A DNA stretch of 64,000 nucleotides from Drosophila pseudoobscura (Eukaryota; Arthropoda; Insecta; Diptera; Drosophilidae). Location: the NCBI RefSeq assembly GCF_009870125.1, contig NC_046679.1, forward strand, positions 28,086,001-28,150,000, written 5' to 3'. Below, one piece after another: positions 35,036 to 45,214 of this stretch. A program made the position numbers and the translations under genes. The notes below the pieces were generated by a model. It made no database searches. It saw only the letters and a list, made by a program, of their open reading frames with translations, and was not told the origin of the DNA. Position 1 is the first letter of the stretch; each line of letters opens with the position of its first letter.

Positions 35036-36448
35036 TCATTCCTTAAATCTTTCCACCTCCACGGGAGGCAAACTCTGGAGATCATAGGCGCTCTGCACTC
35101 CTCGCGGTAAAATACAAAAGAGCTGCTCCACCGCCTGCTTGACCTGTTGCTCCGAACAGTACGGATTGGCCATGACAATCTGGTGGGCCATCATCTTGGC
35201 TAGTTTCTTAAACAGAAATCGATTGGCAATGAGAGACTCCTGGAGGGGAGCCATCAGGTGCCGCACAATCCACGGGCGAATGCGGAGGATACAGCTGGCC
35301 AGCAGTACTTCATCCACCAGATCTATCGAGGGACTTGATATTTGGGCAGAAAACTCATCGTCACTGTCCTCGCCAAAGAGTATGTGGAATTTGTGCCGCA
35401 GCCTATCCTCGCACCGCCAGTCGGCCTCCAGCAAGCGAATCAGGCAGGCATTGAGTCGCCGGCGCTGGGCATACAGTTCGCAGGGCCAGCGGCTGGTGCT
35501 TAAATTCGTTTCACTGTGCTCTGCGGCTAATACCAAGGGCGAGGGCGGATCTTCACTGTCGTCTATGCCGGGCAGCTCCTCCAGGATGGCCGATACCTGA
35601 AGGTCGTCTGTTGTGCTTTCAATCCCAAAGATTTCATTTAGATCAGTGTTCTCATCGCCAAATAGCAGGGCCAGTTCCTTGCCAACTGCATCTTCGTCCT
35701 CCACTGGCTCCTGCTGTTGCTGCTGCTCCTGCTGCTCAAGGACAACACGCTTGTTGCGACGAAGTTGACGACAGCGGCGACACGGGAGTTCATTGTCGGC
35801 CTCTGATTTTTCGAGTCGCGCCTGAAACAAATCGATTTTCTGGCGCAGCTCAACGCTGCCGTAATCGTCATCTGCATGGGAATTACTCTGACTGTGACTT
35901 ATAATATCATTTGATGGCTCGGTGCATACGGTTTGCGTTGCCTTATCGACAAAACATTCGACAGAGTTGGCTGGCAGTGCATCCTCGCCCTCGCTCCCAC
36001 TCTCGCTACCCATGAGCTGCATGTTGTTCAACAAAACGTTGGCCAGGCGACACTCCTGCGTATTCCTTCGTACGGTGGCTATCTGCGAGAACGGGACCCA
36101 AATTGTGTTAGCCAAGCAGCTTGCATACCACCCCAACATCCAGCCTACGTACCATCTTGACCATGCTCCGTTGATAGATCTGAGCAGCCATGCAAGCCTT
36201 GACTGCCATTTCCTCTAGCGTGCTCAGGCTCTGGGGGATGCAGGCCCACGCGGTGTTCTTGTGGTGATTCCTTGACTTCTTTGCCCAGGCGCAGACATTC
36301 TCCTGCAGCTGCCGCTCCAGGTAATGTACATATTGCTTACGAACCTTTCGATTTGAGGGATTAAATGCAGCCAAACATCAATAATTTTTTCCCATTTACT
36401 TACCACCTCTGTGAGCACCACGAAATCATTGTAACCTTCAAATGACAT
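35036..36448 (-). CDS. Unrecognised 427-aa protein, acidic centre, conserved-looking C terminus
   Basis: Three exons, right to left: 36404-36448, 36153-36344 and 35036-36082, with GTAAGT and GTACGT donors and CAG/AAG acceptors that keep the frame. The protein begins MSFEGYNDFVVLTEV, then a basic, Trp/Lys/His-rich segment (YVHYLERQLQENVCAWAKKS), a middle with many Asp, Glu and Ser and a short Gln run, and a likely helical C-terminal domain (ELYAQRRRLNACLIRLLEADW; LASCILRIRPWIVRHLM; FLFKKLAKMMAHQIV). A CRRCR motif sits mid-protein. There is no signal peptide, membrane span or domain I can name; nuclear or cytosolic location is inference. From position it is probably the orthologue of the gene between Kcmf1 and iruka in D. 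melanogaster. It has a perfect DRE 160 bp upstream. Confidence 0.85.
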
Positions 36449-37134
36449 GCTTAATAGCTACCTAGGACTCTCCACTATACGGCTTTAATTGACTTGGATC
36501 ATTTTTAAAACGTTTATTACATGCAACGCGAGCTTTTTCCACTTTTGTCAGTTCAGTTTAAAAAGTTATTTAAGCAGGGTGGTTCGCACACAGCTGATTT
36601 TTGCAATTATCGATAACTCCTATTTATATTATTTTTTTTTAGTTTCTTGAATTAATTACTTTATTAATTTTTTTTTTATTCAATTTTTTTGTTTATTTAA
36701 AAATCATTTTTGCAATCTCACAGGCAGAAATTTTTGTTTATAAACTATAGACTTGTTCATCTTGTCGGGGTACATACATATGTATATTAACTGCTTTACA
36801 TGCTCTTAGTTAAAGTGCCTATCTATTCGGTGTATAGTATAGTACATACATTTATGTATTATATTAGCAAAATTGTTTAAACATTTAACAAAGATATTTC
36901 TTTCTTGCAGAGCCGGCGTTCCACCTCCACGGAAATTTAGCTCCGTGTTGTTTATTACAACTTTGTTATTTTGAATAACAGCAAAATTAAGCGTGAAGGA
37001 AATCTATTATAAATATATATATTAGTTTAATTGTGTTTTAAGGGCTACACTTCTAGAGCCAATGCCATAGATTTGGCCTAATTTTGAATATCAATATCCG
37101 CATACTTCCTCCCGTTTGCATTTCGTGTTTTTAG
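36449..37134. other. Intergenic DNA between the unrecognised gene and iruka
   Basis: Holds a DRE at 36608-36615 and very AT-rich DNA, probably the iruka 3' UTR from about 36900. The T-rich stretch at 36630-36700 is low complexity. Nothing else seen. Confidence 0.6.
36608..36615 (-). promoter_or_regulatory. DRE (TATCGATA)
   Basis: Perfect DREF palindrome 160 bp upstream of the start codon at 36448; the expected promoter element of a broadly expressed fly gene. Confidence 0.6.
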
Positions 37135-38223
37135 CTAGTCTAGAAACATATTGTCGTCATCAAAGGTGAATACATTGTTGCCGGCCGGGGCGCGATCACT
37201 GGGAGAGGGACTTTCGGGCGAATCGATGGTGCTGGCTGAGGTTGAGTTTCCTGTTCCAGTGCCAATTACTCTTCTAATGTTTGAGCCGCTGGCTTGGGAG
37301 TCATCCATCCGCCATCCGTCGATCATGGATAGTGGTTCCGCATCGACATCGCTGGCGTCATTCGCCAAGGATTTGCGGCAGATCGGACAAGTACTGTGCA
37401 GATTTAGCCATGGCACTATACAATTCTCGTGGTACAGATGGGAGCACGGCAGCTTGCGAACGGTCTCATCTATTTTGAAGTCATCCCAGCAGATCGAACA
37501 CTGAATCTTTTTCTCTACCTCTTCAGAGGTAATCTGCACATTTGGTATTTCATTGATGCGATTGCTCGACAGTGGCGGAGGTCCTGAGGTCTCCATTTGG
37601 TTGAGCATCTGGGTGACAATCGTGTCCAATCCCTCGCGCCCCCATGCATAGTCGCCCGGGTTGCCCATGAAAAACATGCGCGAGTTGCCGGGCACACCGC
37701 CCCCGGATGCAGTAACAAACTCTGCAGTGGCGCCGGCCAAGGGCAAGCTTTGCAGAAAGTCAAACAGGACGTTGTCCAGGCGATCCAGATTGGGCGGACG
37801 AACACGTCCGCCGGCTGTCAGTCCGACACCGGATGGCGCTGTCAGGGCGTTGTATCCCCCCACGTTTTGCGAATCAGACCGACGACGATTTGGTTCAATC
37901 GTGATCTCCAAGTTGGGCACATTACGCATGTTCAACAGCGAGACAATGTCGTTTCGTAAAGACTCCACATTGGACTCCGAATCGCTGGACGCGAGGATAA
38001 ATGTACCGTTGGAGTCATTGCTGCCAGCAAGTGAACTGGTTGAGGGGGCTTCTGTTGCGGCCGTCATCTCAGGAGCGTTTGCCGGTAGCTCCTCAACAAA
38101 ACCGTTCGAGCACAGGGGACAGGTGAAGTCCCCGCTTGGAATGTTAATCTCCACATTGCACTTGTGGCAAAAGAAACGCTTCAGACCGACAGTGCGATCC
38201 TCCGTATCCACTGCCTCTGCCAT
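37135..38223 (-). CDS. iru: iruka: RING-H2 E3 ligase of the RNF126/RNF115 family
   Basis: Cytosolic ubiquitin ligase of the BCA2/RNF126 family, which handles mislocalised and misfolded proteins with BAG6; the fly member Iruka ubiquitinates empty Ago1. One 362-aa exon. The N-terminal BCA2-type zinc ribbon has paired cysteines (CHKCNVEI and CPLCSNGFVEELP, about residues 19-45). The C-terminal RING-H2 finger, about residues 242-285, shows CSICWDDFKIDETVRKLPC, SHLYHENCIVPWL and CPICRKSL with all eight ligands. The middle carries LDNVLFDFLQSLP and WGREGLDTIVTQMLNQ, family blocks before the RING. The start Met precedes AEAVDTEDRTVGLKRFFC and matches family N termini. It is head to head with Prosbeta3 across about 0.9 kb. 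Confidence 0.94.
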   Translation of the reverse strand: MAEAVDTEDRTVGLKRFFCHKCNVEINIPSGDFTCPLCSNGFVEELPANAPEMTAATEAPSTSSLAGSNDSNGTFILASSDSESNVESLRNDIVSLLNMRNVPNLEITIEPNRRRSDSQNVGGYNALTAPSGVGLTAGGRVRPPNLDRLDNVLFDFLQSLPLAGATAEFVTASGGGVPGNSRMFFMGNPGDYAWGREGLDTIVTQMLNQMETSGPPPLSSNRINEIPNVQITSEEVEKKIQCSICWDDFKIDETVRKLPCSHLYHENCIVPWLNLHSTCPICRKSLANDASDVDAEPLSMIDGWRMDDSQASGSNIRRVIGTGTGNSTSASTIDSPESPSPSDRAPAGNNVFTFDDDNMFLD

Positions 38224-38454
38224 TTTTGCTGTCGTCCTTTTTCAATTGCAATTGTGCAAGCAGCAGAGTCGGTCGGTATATTTTTTCTCCAGGTAGTATT
38301 GTTGTTGGCCGTCTGCAAAAACTGACAGCCGTGCTTGTTGTGTGGGTTTTAGTTGCGGCGCGTGTTTCGTTTCACAGACAAGGACAATGCACGCTCACCA
38401 GGCTCCACTTGCAATATTGAGTTTGACGAAATGAATTTATTTAACTTTTCTAAA

Positions 38455-38546
38455 AATAAGGCCTACGATGATCTGGTTCTCTGTAACCACCGAACTAGGT
38501 TCTAACAATAAGGCCTACTTGATCTGGTTCTCTCTTACCACCGAAC
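38455..38546 (+). repeat. Imperfect two-copy tandem repeat
   Basis: AATAAGGCCTACGATGATCT.. at 38455-38495 recurs as AATAAGGCCTACTTGATCT.. at 38507-38546, both running through GGTTCTCT and ACCACCGAAC. About 41 and 40 bp, with only a few differences. Confidence 0.85.
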
Positions 38547-39017
38547 AGTGGTGCCAAGATTCGAAAATAAGCTAAAACTAATTACACCCCAAAACTATAT
38601 CATATTGTGGTTGCATTATACTGGTGTTATTTTGAAATTAAGCTCAAATATTTTAATGACAAGTAGTTGTTGGGTTCGATTGGGTTGTTTCACTCCCAGC
38701 ACATTTTCTAAAAATATTCACAATATCTGCTCCACAAAATCATTGGTCTTTTTTCGAGAACTTTAAAATAAAACTTTATCGGCCTGCGTAAACAGAACAC
38801 GCTAAATTTGTATTCAAAGCACTTGGAATCCTACAAAACATAAAAATGATAAACAGATTATATAACCCTATAAACTATAAAAAGCTAGATCGATTCAAAA
38901 TATGCCAAAATGACCGCACGGCCAAAAACTAGTTCGATAGCAAATTTCGTCTGAGGCTACCAGCTTGTCATAAAAAGAAAAACATGGTGATACTTAGTAC
39001 ATTTAGTACACTACATC

Positions 39018-39030
39018 TGGCAGCGCTAAC
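39018..39030 (+). promoter_or_regulatory. Core-promoter Motif 7 of Prosbeta3
   Basis: TGGCAGCGCTAAC fits the Drosophila Motif 7 consensus KNNCAKCNCTRNY at every position and lies about 90 bp upstream of the Prosbeta3 ATG, the usual place for a core-promoter element. Confidence 0.5.
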
Positions 39031-39121
39031 CAGAAACAAAAAGTCATCTTCAGGCGGCGTTTAGCATTTTGCAAAAATTTATCATTTCCAGCAAGTTAAA
39101 TTAAACTAGAAGTAAACTGCA

Positions 39122-39739
39122 ATGTCGATTTTAGCCTACAACGGTGGCTGTGTTGTGGCCATGCGCGGCAAGGACTGTGTGGCTATTGCTACTGATCATC
39201 GCTTCGGTGTCCAGGCGCAGACCATATCGACTGACTTCAAGAAGGTGTTCCACATTGCCCCACGTATGTTTCTGGGGCTCACTGGACTGCAGACAGATAT
39301 TCTGACGGTGCGCGATCGTCTGATGTTCCGCAAGAATCTGTACGAGACCCGCGAGAACCGTGAAATGGCACCCAAGCCGTTCTCTGCCATGCTCTCCAGT
39401 TTCCTCTACGAGCACCGTTTCGGACCATACTTCATCGAGCCCGTTGTTGCTGGCCTAGATCCCAAGACACTGAAGCCCTTTGTTTGCAACATGGATTTGA
39501 TTGGCTGCCCCAACGAGCCCGATGACTTCGTTGTGGCTGGAACTTGCGCCGAACAGCTGTACGGCATGTGCGAGACTCTCTGGAAGCCAGACCTGCAACC
39601 GGACCAGCTGTTCGAGGTGATTGCCCAGTCCATGATGAACGCCTTCGACCGCGACGCTATGAGCGGTTGGGGTGCCACCGTCTATATAATCGAAAAGGAT
39701 AAGATCACAGAGCGCTCGCTGAAGACCCGCATGGACTAG
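39122..39739 (+). CDS. Prosbeta3: Prosbeta3: 20S proteasome subunit beta-3 (PSMB3)
   Basis: Non-catalytic beta-ring subunit of the 20S proteasome. A single 205-aa exon, the full length of the family. It begins [22 protein letters not shown], with no propeptide and no catalytic Thr1, as expected of beta-3. [45 protein letters not shown] and [21 protein letters not shown] match metazoan PSMB3 closely. An AATAAA at 39804-39809 probably ends the transcript, inside the 3' flank of the converging MYG1 gene only 109 bp away. Confidence 0.97.
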   Translation: MSILAYNGGCVVAMRGKDCVAIATDHRFGVQAQTISTDFKKVFHIAPRMFLGLTGLQTDILTVRDRLMFRKNLYETRENREMAPKPFSAMLSSFLYEHRFGPYFIEPVVAGLDPKTLKPFVCNMDLIGCPNEPDDFVVAGTCAEQLYGMCETLWKPDLQPDQLFEVIAQSMMNAFDRDAMSGWGATVYIIEKDKITERSLKTRMD

Positions 39740-39803
39740 ATGGGTGATTGGGGAGTTCTTTTGCTTATTTTGTAGACAACAACAGAAACATACATTTTAT
39801 ACA

Positions 39804-39809
39804 AATAAA
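39804..39809 (+). terminator. Polyadenylation signal of Prosbeta3
   Basis: AATAAA 65 bp after the Prosbeta3 stop codon and about 40 bp before the MYG1 stop codon on the other strand, so the two 3' UTRs probably overlap. Confidence 0.6.
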
Positions 39810-39848
39810 ATTTGTTTAGGTACAAAATATGCTTTTTAATAGTGGTTA

Positions 39849-41058
39849 TTATTCCTCTTTCCACTCGACAGACTTCTTGGCAAGTGCCAAAGCCGCCTCC
39901 TTGGTTTTGGCTCCACCAATGAATCCGGTGTGGTGAACAAATATGAGATCTTTAATCCCGGCCAGTTCGCTCAGCTTTTCGTCTCGCGCTCCCCTCCAGG
40001 GGGTCGGCAGAAATTTGCGTCCCACAAAACTACCGGGACTCAGAGGCACTCCAGCCACTCGCCAACCGCTGCCATCAGAGAAAATAACCAATTTTGGCAC
40101 TCCTTCAACATGGTACTCCTTTTCCAAATCTGCCAAATGAGCTTTCCATGGGCAGAACGTTGACAACAGGATTATCTCGCCCGTCGGGTAGATGGTCTTT
40201 GCCTCCTTCAGAGCAGTGCGCACATGGTCACGGGCCGCAATCCAAGAGCAGGCCACCTCCAAAACGTTGTCGACAAACTCTCTGCCAGCTACATCCATAG
40301 CCTGCTTAAAACGCTGCTCGATATCAACACCCGTGTCTTGCCAGGAGGGATTCAGCCTACCCACACGTGCTGACAGATGAGTGTTTATCTTATAGCGTGG
40401 CTCGCCTCCGTCATACATATTCTCGCCATTGTCAATGGCATCCAGTTCACTGATGAAGTTCCCATAGATCTGCACAAAGGCCAGTTGCAGATTATCCGGC
40501 GACAGCTGGATATTACGCTCACGCTTTAGGATACTCTGGATGACCCGCTCGCCGTAGTGAGTATAGATTAGGCCAGCGCTGCTCAACCTGCCACGGATTA
40601 AACTACACGTAAGATTGAATGCTCTCGATTTCTCAGTTATGTATTTACCGGATGTTGAAATCCTTGGAGACCTCTGGGCGAAGAATGTTGAATGTTTCCT
40701 TGAACGATGTCTGATGATGGTCGTACCATTTCTTGTCATGATCGTACACACTGCCCACATCCACTATGACGTCACACTTTTCCCTCAGTTCCTTATCGTC
40801 ACGACTGCGGAAGATCTCGGCATTCTCGTACTCCGGCAATTGTTTCAGCATGAAGCATGCCACAACCTCGTCGCAGTGGAAGGTTCCGTTGTGTGTTCCA
40901 ATCCATAAGGGAGTTGGGCGTTTCGAAGGAGAAGCATCATCCATTCTGGTTAATTTTCCTGCGTATAGCAACTGTTAAGAATATTTTATTCATTTAAATT
41001 ATTGCTTTATTGAATACTTACGAAAAAAGCGACAAAAACGCGGCAAACAGACCCTCAT
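39849..41058 (-). CDS. MYG1 homologue: DHH-family 3'-5' RNA exonuclease with mitochondrial presequence
   Basis: MYG1 is a DHH-superfamily RNase found in nucleus and mitochondria that links transcript processing in both. Three exons, right to left: 41022-41058, 40649-40958 and 39849-40587. The first exon encodes MRVCLPRFCRFF and splices (GTAAGT..CGCAG) to give RKLTRMDDAS: Arg-rich, with no acid in the first 18 residues, a good mitochondrial targeting sequence. If a shorter form exists it would start at the ATG at 40944. The core begins TPLWIGTHNGTFHCDEVVACFML and has IVDVGSVYD and the DHH motif WYDHHQTSF. The C-terminal half ends in AGVPLSPGSFVGRKFLP.PWRG and LIFVHHTGFIGGAKT. About 361 aa. Its start codon lies only 25 bp from repeat copy E. 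Confidence 0.92.
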
Positions 41059-42218
41059 AAAAATATCGAAATATCAAAAAAACCCACATAAGCCCCCTTC
41101 ATTTAAACAGTTCAACGACTTAAGGTAAATGGCGGAAAATATTACTGATTGACATCTTTCCTGTGAACTTAAAAAACAACGATATCTTTCACGTGAACTA
41201 TGCTAAAATGATACAATTAGCCTTATTTTCGGAAAAATATTCAAATACCTTCATGGTCTACAATGAGTTAATCTTTCTCCGTCAAGGATTGGAAACCTTA
41301 TTGCTCAATTTTGATATTCCCTGGAATATTACTAGCTAGATATAAAATTTTGCCATGCCCACATATATTTATACGATTTGTAAATAAATTTTCTACTGAA
41401 CTGGCTTACTCTAAATACTTGCTTTTATTGGATCTTGTCCAAAAAAAGGTTTTAGCGAAAGAGTTCAAACATGTATCATATTTGTATGGTTGGCAGCGCG
41501 GTATAGCGCAAAATCTGGCTTTTCAACAAGGTTGGCAGGTCCGTTTGTAACTTTTTTTTGGTGCTGGCAAATCGTTGCTCCTACTCCTCCACCTCTTCGC
41601 ACTGTGTCTACCTCTACCTTTCTTGCTTCGTTTTGTGATGTGTGTGATTTTTATTTGCTTGTTTTTTTTACCCGCTTATTTTATTCCATAGCTTAATTCT
41701 GGGCTTAGTCGGCTTTTAGTTGTATTTTCTAGAACAGAGTTTTGGTGATTAGAGATTTAAGCGTAAAGTAATAAACCCCCCTATCCCAAAAGATGACGAT
41801 CGCGAGAGTCCATACAGCAAAACACATTTTAGTAAATTTATACAACAAATATACACAATACAAATATGTACATACATAAAAAATATATATATAGTACAAA
41901 CTATATATCGATTTCGCATACAAATACAAATAAATGTCCAGGTCCCCTAGTAATTTGTAAAGTACACACTAGATTATCCCATTGTATCCTTTTTCTTTTA
42001 TGCTTTTGTATTTATCGGTATAAATTGGAGTTGTTTTTTTTTTTTTTAAATTAATCTTTTTGCACAGAACACGGGCTGTCCGTGTCAGTGCGAAAGAATG
42101 CAGTGAAGTGTATATAAATATATAAACTAATAAAAAAAATACGAGTGTAAATTAGATTGCTTACTTAGGGCGACACTCGACACTAAGCTAACATGTCCAA
42201 TATCGAATGTACGGAAGG
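41059..42218. other. MYG1 5' flank and CIP2A 3' flank
   Basis: 41083-41432 is repeat copy E. The rest is AT-rich, with a CTCC/CACC patch near 41580-41600, ATA runs, and the likely CIP2A 3' UTR. No further gene is supported. Confidence 0.6.
41083..41432 (+). repeat. Short AT-rich interspersed repeat, copy E (type II, the longest)
   Basis: Reads, in plus orientation, from CCCACATAAGCCCCCTTCAT through ATTGCTCAATTTTGATATTCC, GGAATATTACTAGCTAGAT and GCCATGCCCACAT to TAAATACTTGCTTTTATTGG. Its complement matches copy C along nearly its whole length, including the block TTTAGCATAGTTCACGTGAAAG followed by ATATCG. It starts 25 bp from the MYG1 start codon. Confidence 0.75.
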
Positions 42219-45125
42219 TCAATTTTTTTGCTTGGGCTTTGTGCTTTCCATTAGACTCATGACGGTCTTGCGCATGTCCTCCGTTTCCTTGAGCTCCTTC
42301 TCCAGATGCTCGATCTGCTCCTTCTTCGCCTGCAGCTGCGTTTCCAGCACGAAGACCAGATCCTCACACTTTTTGCGACCCTCGCGCTGCTCCTCGAGGC
42401 TCTTGTGCGTTTTGGCCAGCTCACAATCGCGCTCCTCAATGCTGCGCACCTTCTCCTTGATGTCCTGCTCATAGGCCAACACGGATTTCTTCAGCTTATC
42501 GATGCGTGAAATCTACAAAACAAATGATGCGATTTCAATACTGGTTATTTGGAATGCTGCTGCTTGGTCTTACGCTGTCCTTGCTGAGGGCCTCCAATTT
42601 AATGAGCTCGTCGCGTTTTGAGCTAAGATTTGTTTTCAGATCTTCGCAATCCTTTCGGAGGCTGGCTACCTCCGATTCCTTAACGGCCAGGCGGCGCTCG
42701 CTGGCCTTCAAATGATCCTCGTTCTCGGATAGTTGCTTCAGCAAGTTGCTCATGTTGCTCTTCAGCTTGTGTGTCTGCTGTTTGAGATCCTTGCACTGCG
42801 TTTGCAGTCTAAAATAAGAGGGTGAATAAATCATAAGATCCTAATAGTCTCAAGTCATAATTTGTGATTGCCACTTACCGCTCCTGGCTGATGAGCAGCT
42901 CAAAGTTCTTGGTCTGAAACTGTTCCAGTTCGGCGTTCTGGACATTGGCGAGCTGTGTACTACGAATCAATTGGTTGTTGGCCTGCTCCAGTCGCTGTTG
43001 CACGTTCAGCATGCTACTGTTGAGGCTGTCTATGCGATGGTTGTACAGCTCGATCACCTGTGAGACGGGCGCCGACTGCAGTTCATTGCGCCTGACAATG
43101 CCGCTTATGTTGTCCAACAGTGCCTCGATGCGCTGCGATAGCTCCTTGTTGGTGAAGGTGCGATGGCACTTGAGGATTGTGCTGAGATTATACCACTGCT
43201 TGGGTGCTTCACGGCCGCAGCCGGCGGGCGGAGCGACCGACGAGCAACTAAGTCGTCCACTGTTGATGCTTGCCACATGCTTTGGAAGAGCCGACGGCAA
43301 GCGATAAACGATATGGATAGACTAGAAAAGAATGATTGTAGTGATGCCCACCTTCGCCACGGCTACCTTGGGGAAGCGCTCGAATCGGGCAATCTGTAGA
43401 ACGGCCTCCACCAGCTGCTCATTGCCGCTGGTTAAGCCCCGGGCCAGGGCATACTGCAGTTGGGGCTGCTCCAGCAGAGAGCAGCACATGTCGAAATACT
43501 CCTTCTTGGCAATGTTGGTAATGTTGGCAAAATTCATAAGCAGCAGCAGAAGGCAGAAGATCGCCTTCTCTACCTCGGCCTGTCCCAGCGATTGGTAGCT
43601 CAGGCATTGTGGTGTCAGGGACAGCGGAGCGGTCAGAATTTTGTCAAATTTGGACTCGGATATTTTCGATAGTACCAACTTTTCAGTCTTGGACTCGCGC
43701 AGCAGATCCAGCAGCAGCCGCAGAATGGCCACGACTTGAGCGGGCTTCGTTTCGGGCCGCTCGGCACTGGCCACCAAGCTGACTAGATTGGTAGGGTCGC
43801 GAGCTATCAGTTGGGCCACAACGGCACCCTTGCCCAGACGCAGCAGAGTGGAGACAAGCTCAATGGCCGCCACGCCGCACAAATCGGAGTTCAGCCATTC
43901 GCCGATCAACTCGTACAGACGCGGTGTGATGGCGTCCAGGCTGATGACACTGCTCTGCTCCTCGGAGAGATCGAGAATGTAGCTGATGAGGCGAAAGACC
44001 AGATGAAGGCAGATCTGTTGATGCTTTCGCGTATCCTCGTGAGAGTCGTCCATGGCGCAGCTCGAACTGATTTGCTGAAACGTTTAGCGAGCGACAGAGC
44101 ATGATAATGAACGACAATGGATTTATGATATGCTGTTTGCTTACATCCAAGAGCTTTTCCACATCCTCGCAGTAGTGGCTGTGGGAGAGCATGGCCTGAT
44201 GGAGGCCCGCATGATCCTTGGAGTCCAGCATGAAGTCCACAATGCGCCGCAACTCGGCTACATTCCAGTTCTTAAGGCAATCCTCGATACCCACAAAGCA
44301 TGCGTGCAGGAAGGTGTGCAGCTCGTGCTGCTCAAACGCGTGCACATCTTCGGAGAGGATGATGAGCATTTTGTAGCCGAGCAGGCCGTAGTTTATGATC
44401 CGTTTGCAGAAGCTGGATATATTCACGTTGCGCAGGAAGAGGAACAGCACCACGAAATTTTTATAGCACAGATTCGCCAGTATCGAAAGGGCCAGCAGGG
44501 CGTGCGATGGCGGCTGCGCGTCGTCAGTGTCGCCCTCCACATTGTGGACCATGTCCACCAGGTGCTCGAGCAGGACTGGCAGATACGGCTCCTCCCAGCT
44601 GATGTGTATGCCATAGGTTAGGTCCTGCAACAGGACCAGCAGACGATATACCCGCTCCTCGCGCTCAGTTTTCTTCAAAATAAAACTCAACAGCGGCACA
44701 AAGCAGTACTTCTCGATAATGGCCCCACGCGCCTCTAAATTCCGGCTGCAGTGCTGAACCAGCTCTACACATGTCCACAGCACCTCGCACTTCCCGTCCA
44801 GCGCACTCATCAGCGCGTGCAGATCCATAAAAAACCTAGCCAGCTCCAGATTTCCGGGAGTCGGTGCATAATAGTGCGGATGCACTTTCGTTTCCAGCAG
44901 TATGATGCTGCGGTGCAGATGCACTAGCGACTCCTCGGACTTTAGCTGGTTGTAGATGGCTGCCTGGCTGCTAAATTCTCGCATATACCCAATGGCCTCC
45001 GCCACTCCTGCGTCCTGGTTCACCAGCGATGAGTGCTGCTGCTGCGGCGACTCGTTGTTGTTGTTGTTAATGGTGCTGCCGCCATTATTGTTAGTGACAA
45101 CTGTGGGATTCCTAAGCGAAAACAT
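42219..45125 (-). CDS. CIP2A homologue (armadillo-like N terminus, coiled-coil C terminus)
   Basis: Homologue of vertebrate CIP2A (KIAA1524), an inhibitor of PP2A-B56 that also partners TOPBP1 on broken mitotic chromosomes. Five exons, right to left: 44145-45125, 43352-44074, 42879-43321, 42574-42808 and 42219-42512, all in phase, giving 891 aa (human 905). The helical N-terminal two thirds contains Leu-rich repeats (LLALSILANLCYKNFVVLFLF, compare human PCLGLLANLCRHN). QLQYALARGLTSGNEQLVEAVLQIA aligns with human [25 protein letters not shown], and the APVSQVIELYNHRIDSL block aligns with the human dimer region. The last about 270 residues are heptad-rich coiled coil. The start at 45125 (MFSLRNPT) is the first ATG in frame, but a further 5' exon spliced to an AG near 45112 cannot be excluded. 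Intron 43322-43351 is only 30 bp, too short for normal splicing: the boundary there needs checking. Confidence 0.85.
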
Positions 45126-45203
45126 ATATTTATCTTTCAAAATTTTCCACTTTATCACAACAAAAATATTTGCTTATTTCCAAAGTGTGTGATTTATCAC
45201 AAC

Positions 45204-45214
45204 CAGTGTGACTG
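45204..45214 (-). promoter_or_regulatory. Motif 1-like element of the CIP2A gene
   Basis: CAGTGTGACTG reads on the minus strand as CAGTCACACTG, one mismatch from YGGTCACACTR, pointing toward the CIP2A homologue 80 bp upstream of its ATG. It lies in or at the end of repeat copy F. Confidence 0.45.

Larger units (their letters stand above)
38224..39121. other. Divergent promoter region iruka / Prosbeta3
   Basis: Contains an imperfect 52-bp-period tandem duplication (38455-38546) and a Motif 7 element (39018-39030) next to Prosbeta3. No reading frame of note. Confidence 0.6.

Noticed and set aside
40915-40980. Acceptor TTAACAG upstream of the MYG1 second exon
   Set aside because: Joined to the 41022-41058 exon it shifts the frame into an early stop; the CAG 11 bp further gives the conserved protein.
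44000-44120. Read-through from CIP2A exon 1 into a frame containing SANQFELRHGRL
   Set aside because: It is in another frame from the conserved continuation QISSSCAMDDSHED; the GTAAGC donor and TTTCAG acceptor explain the junction.
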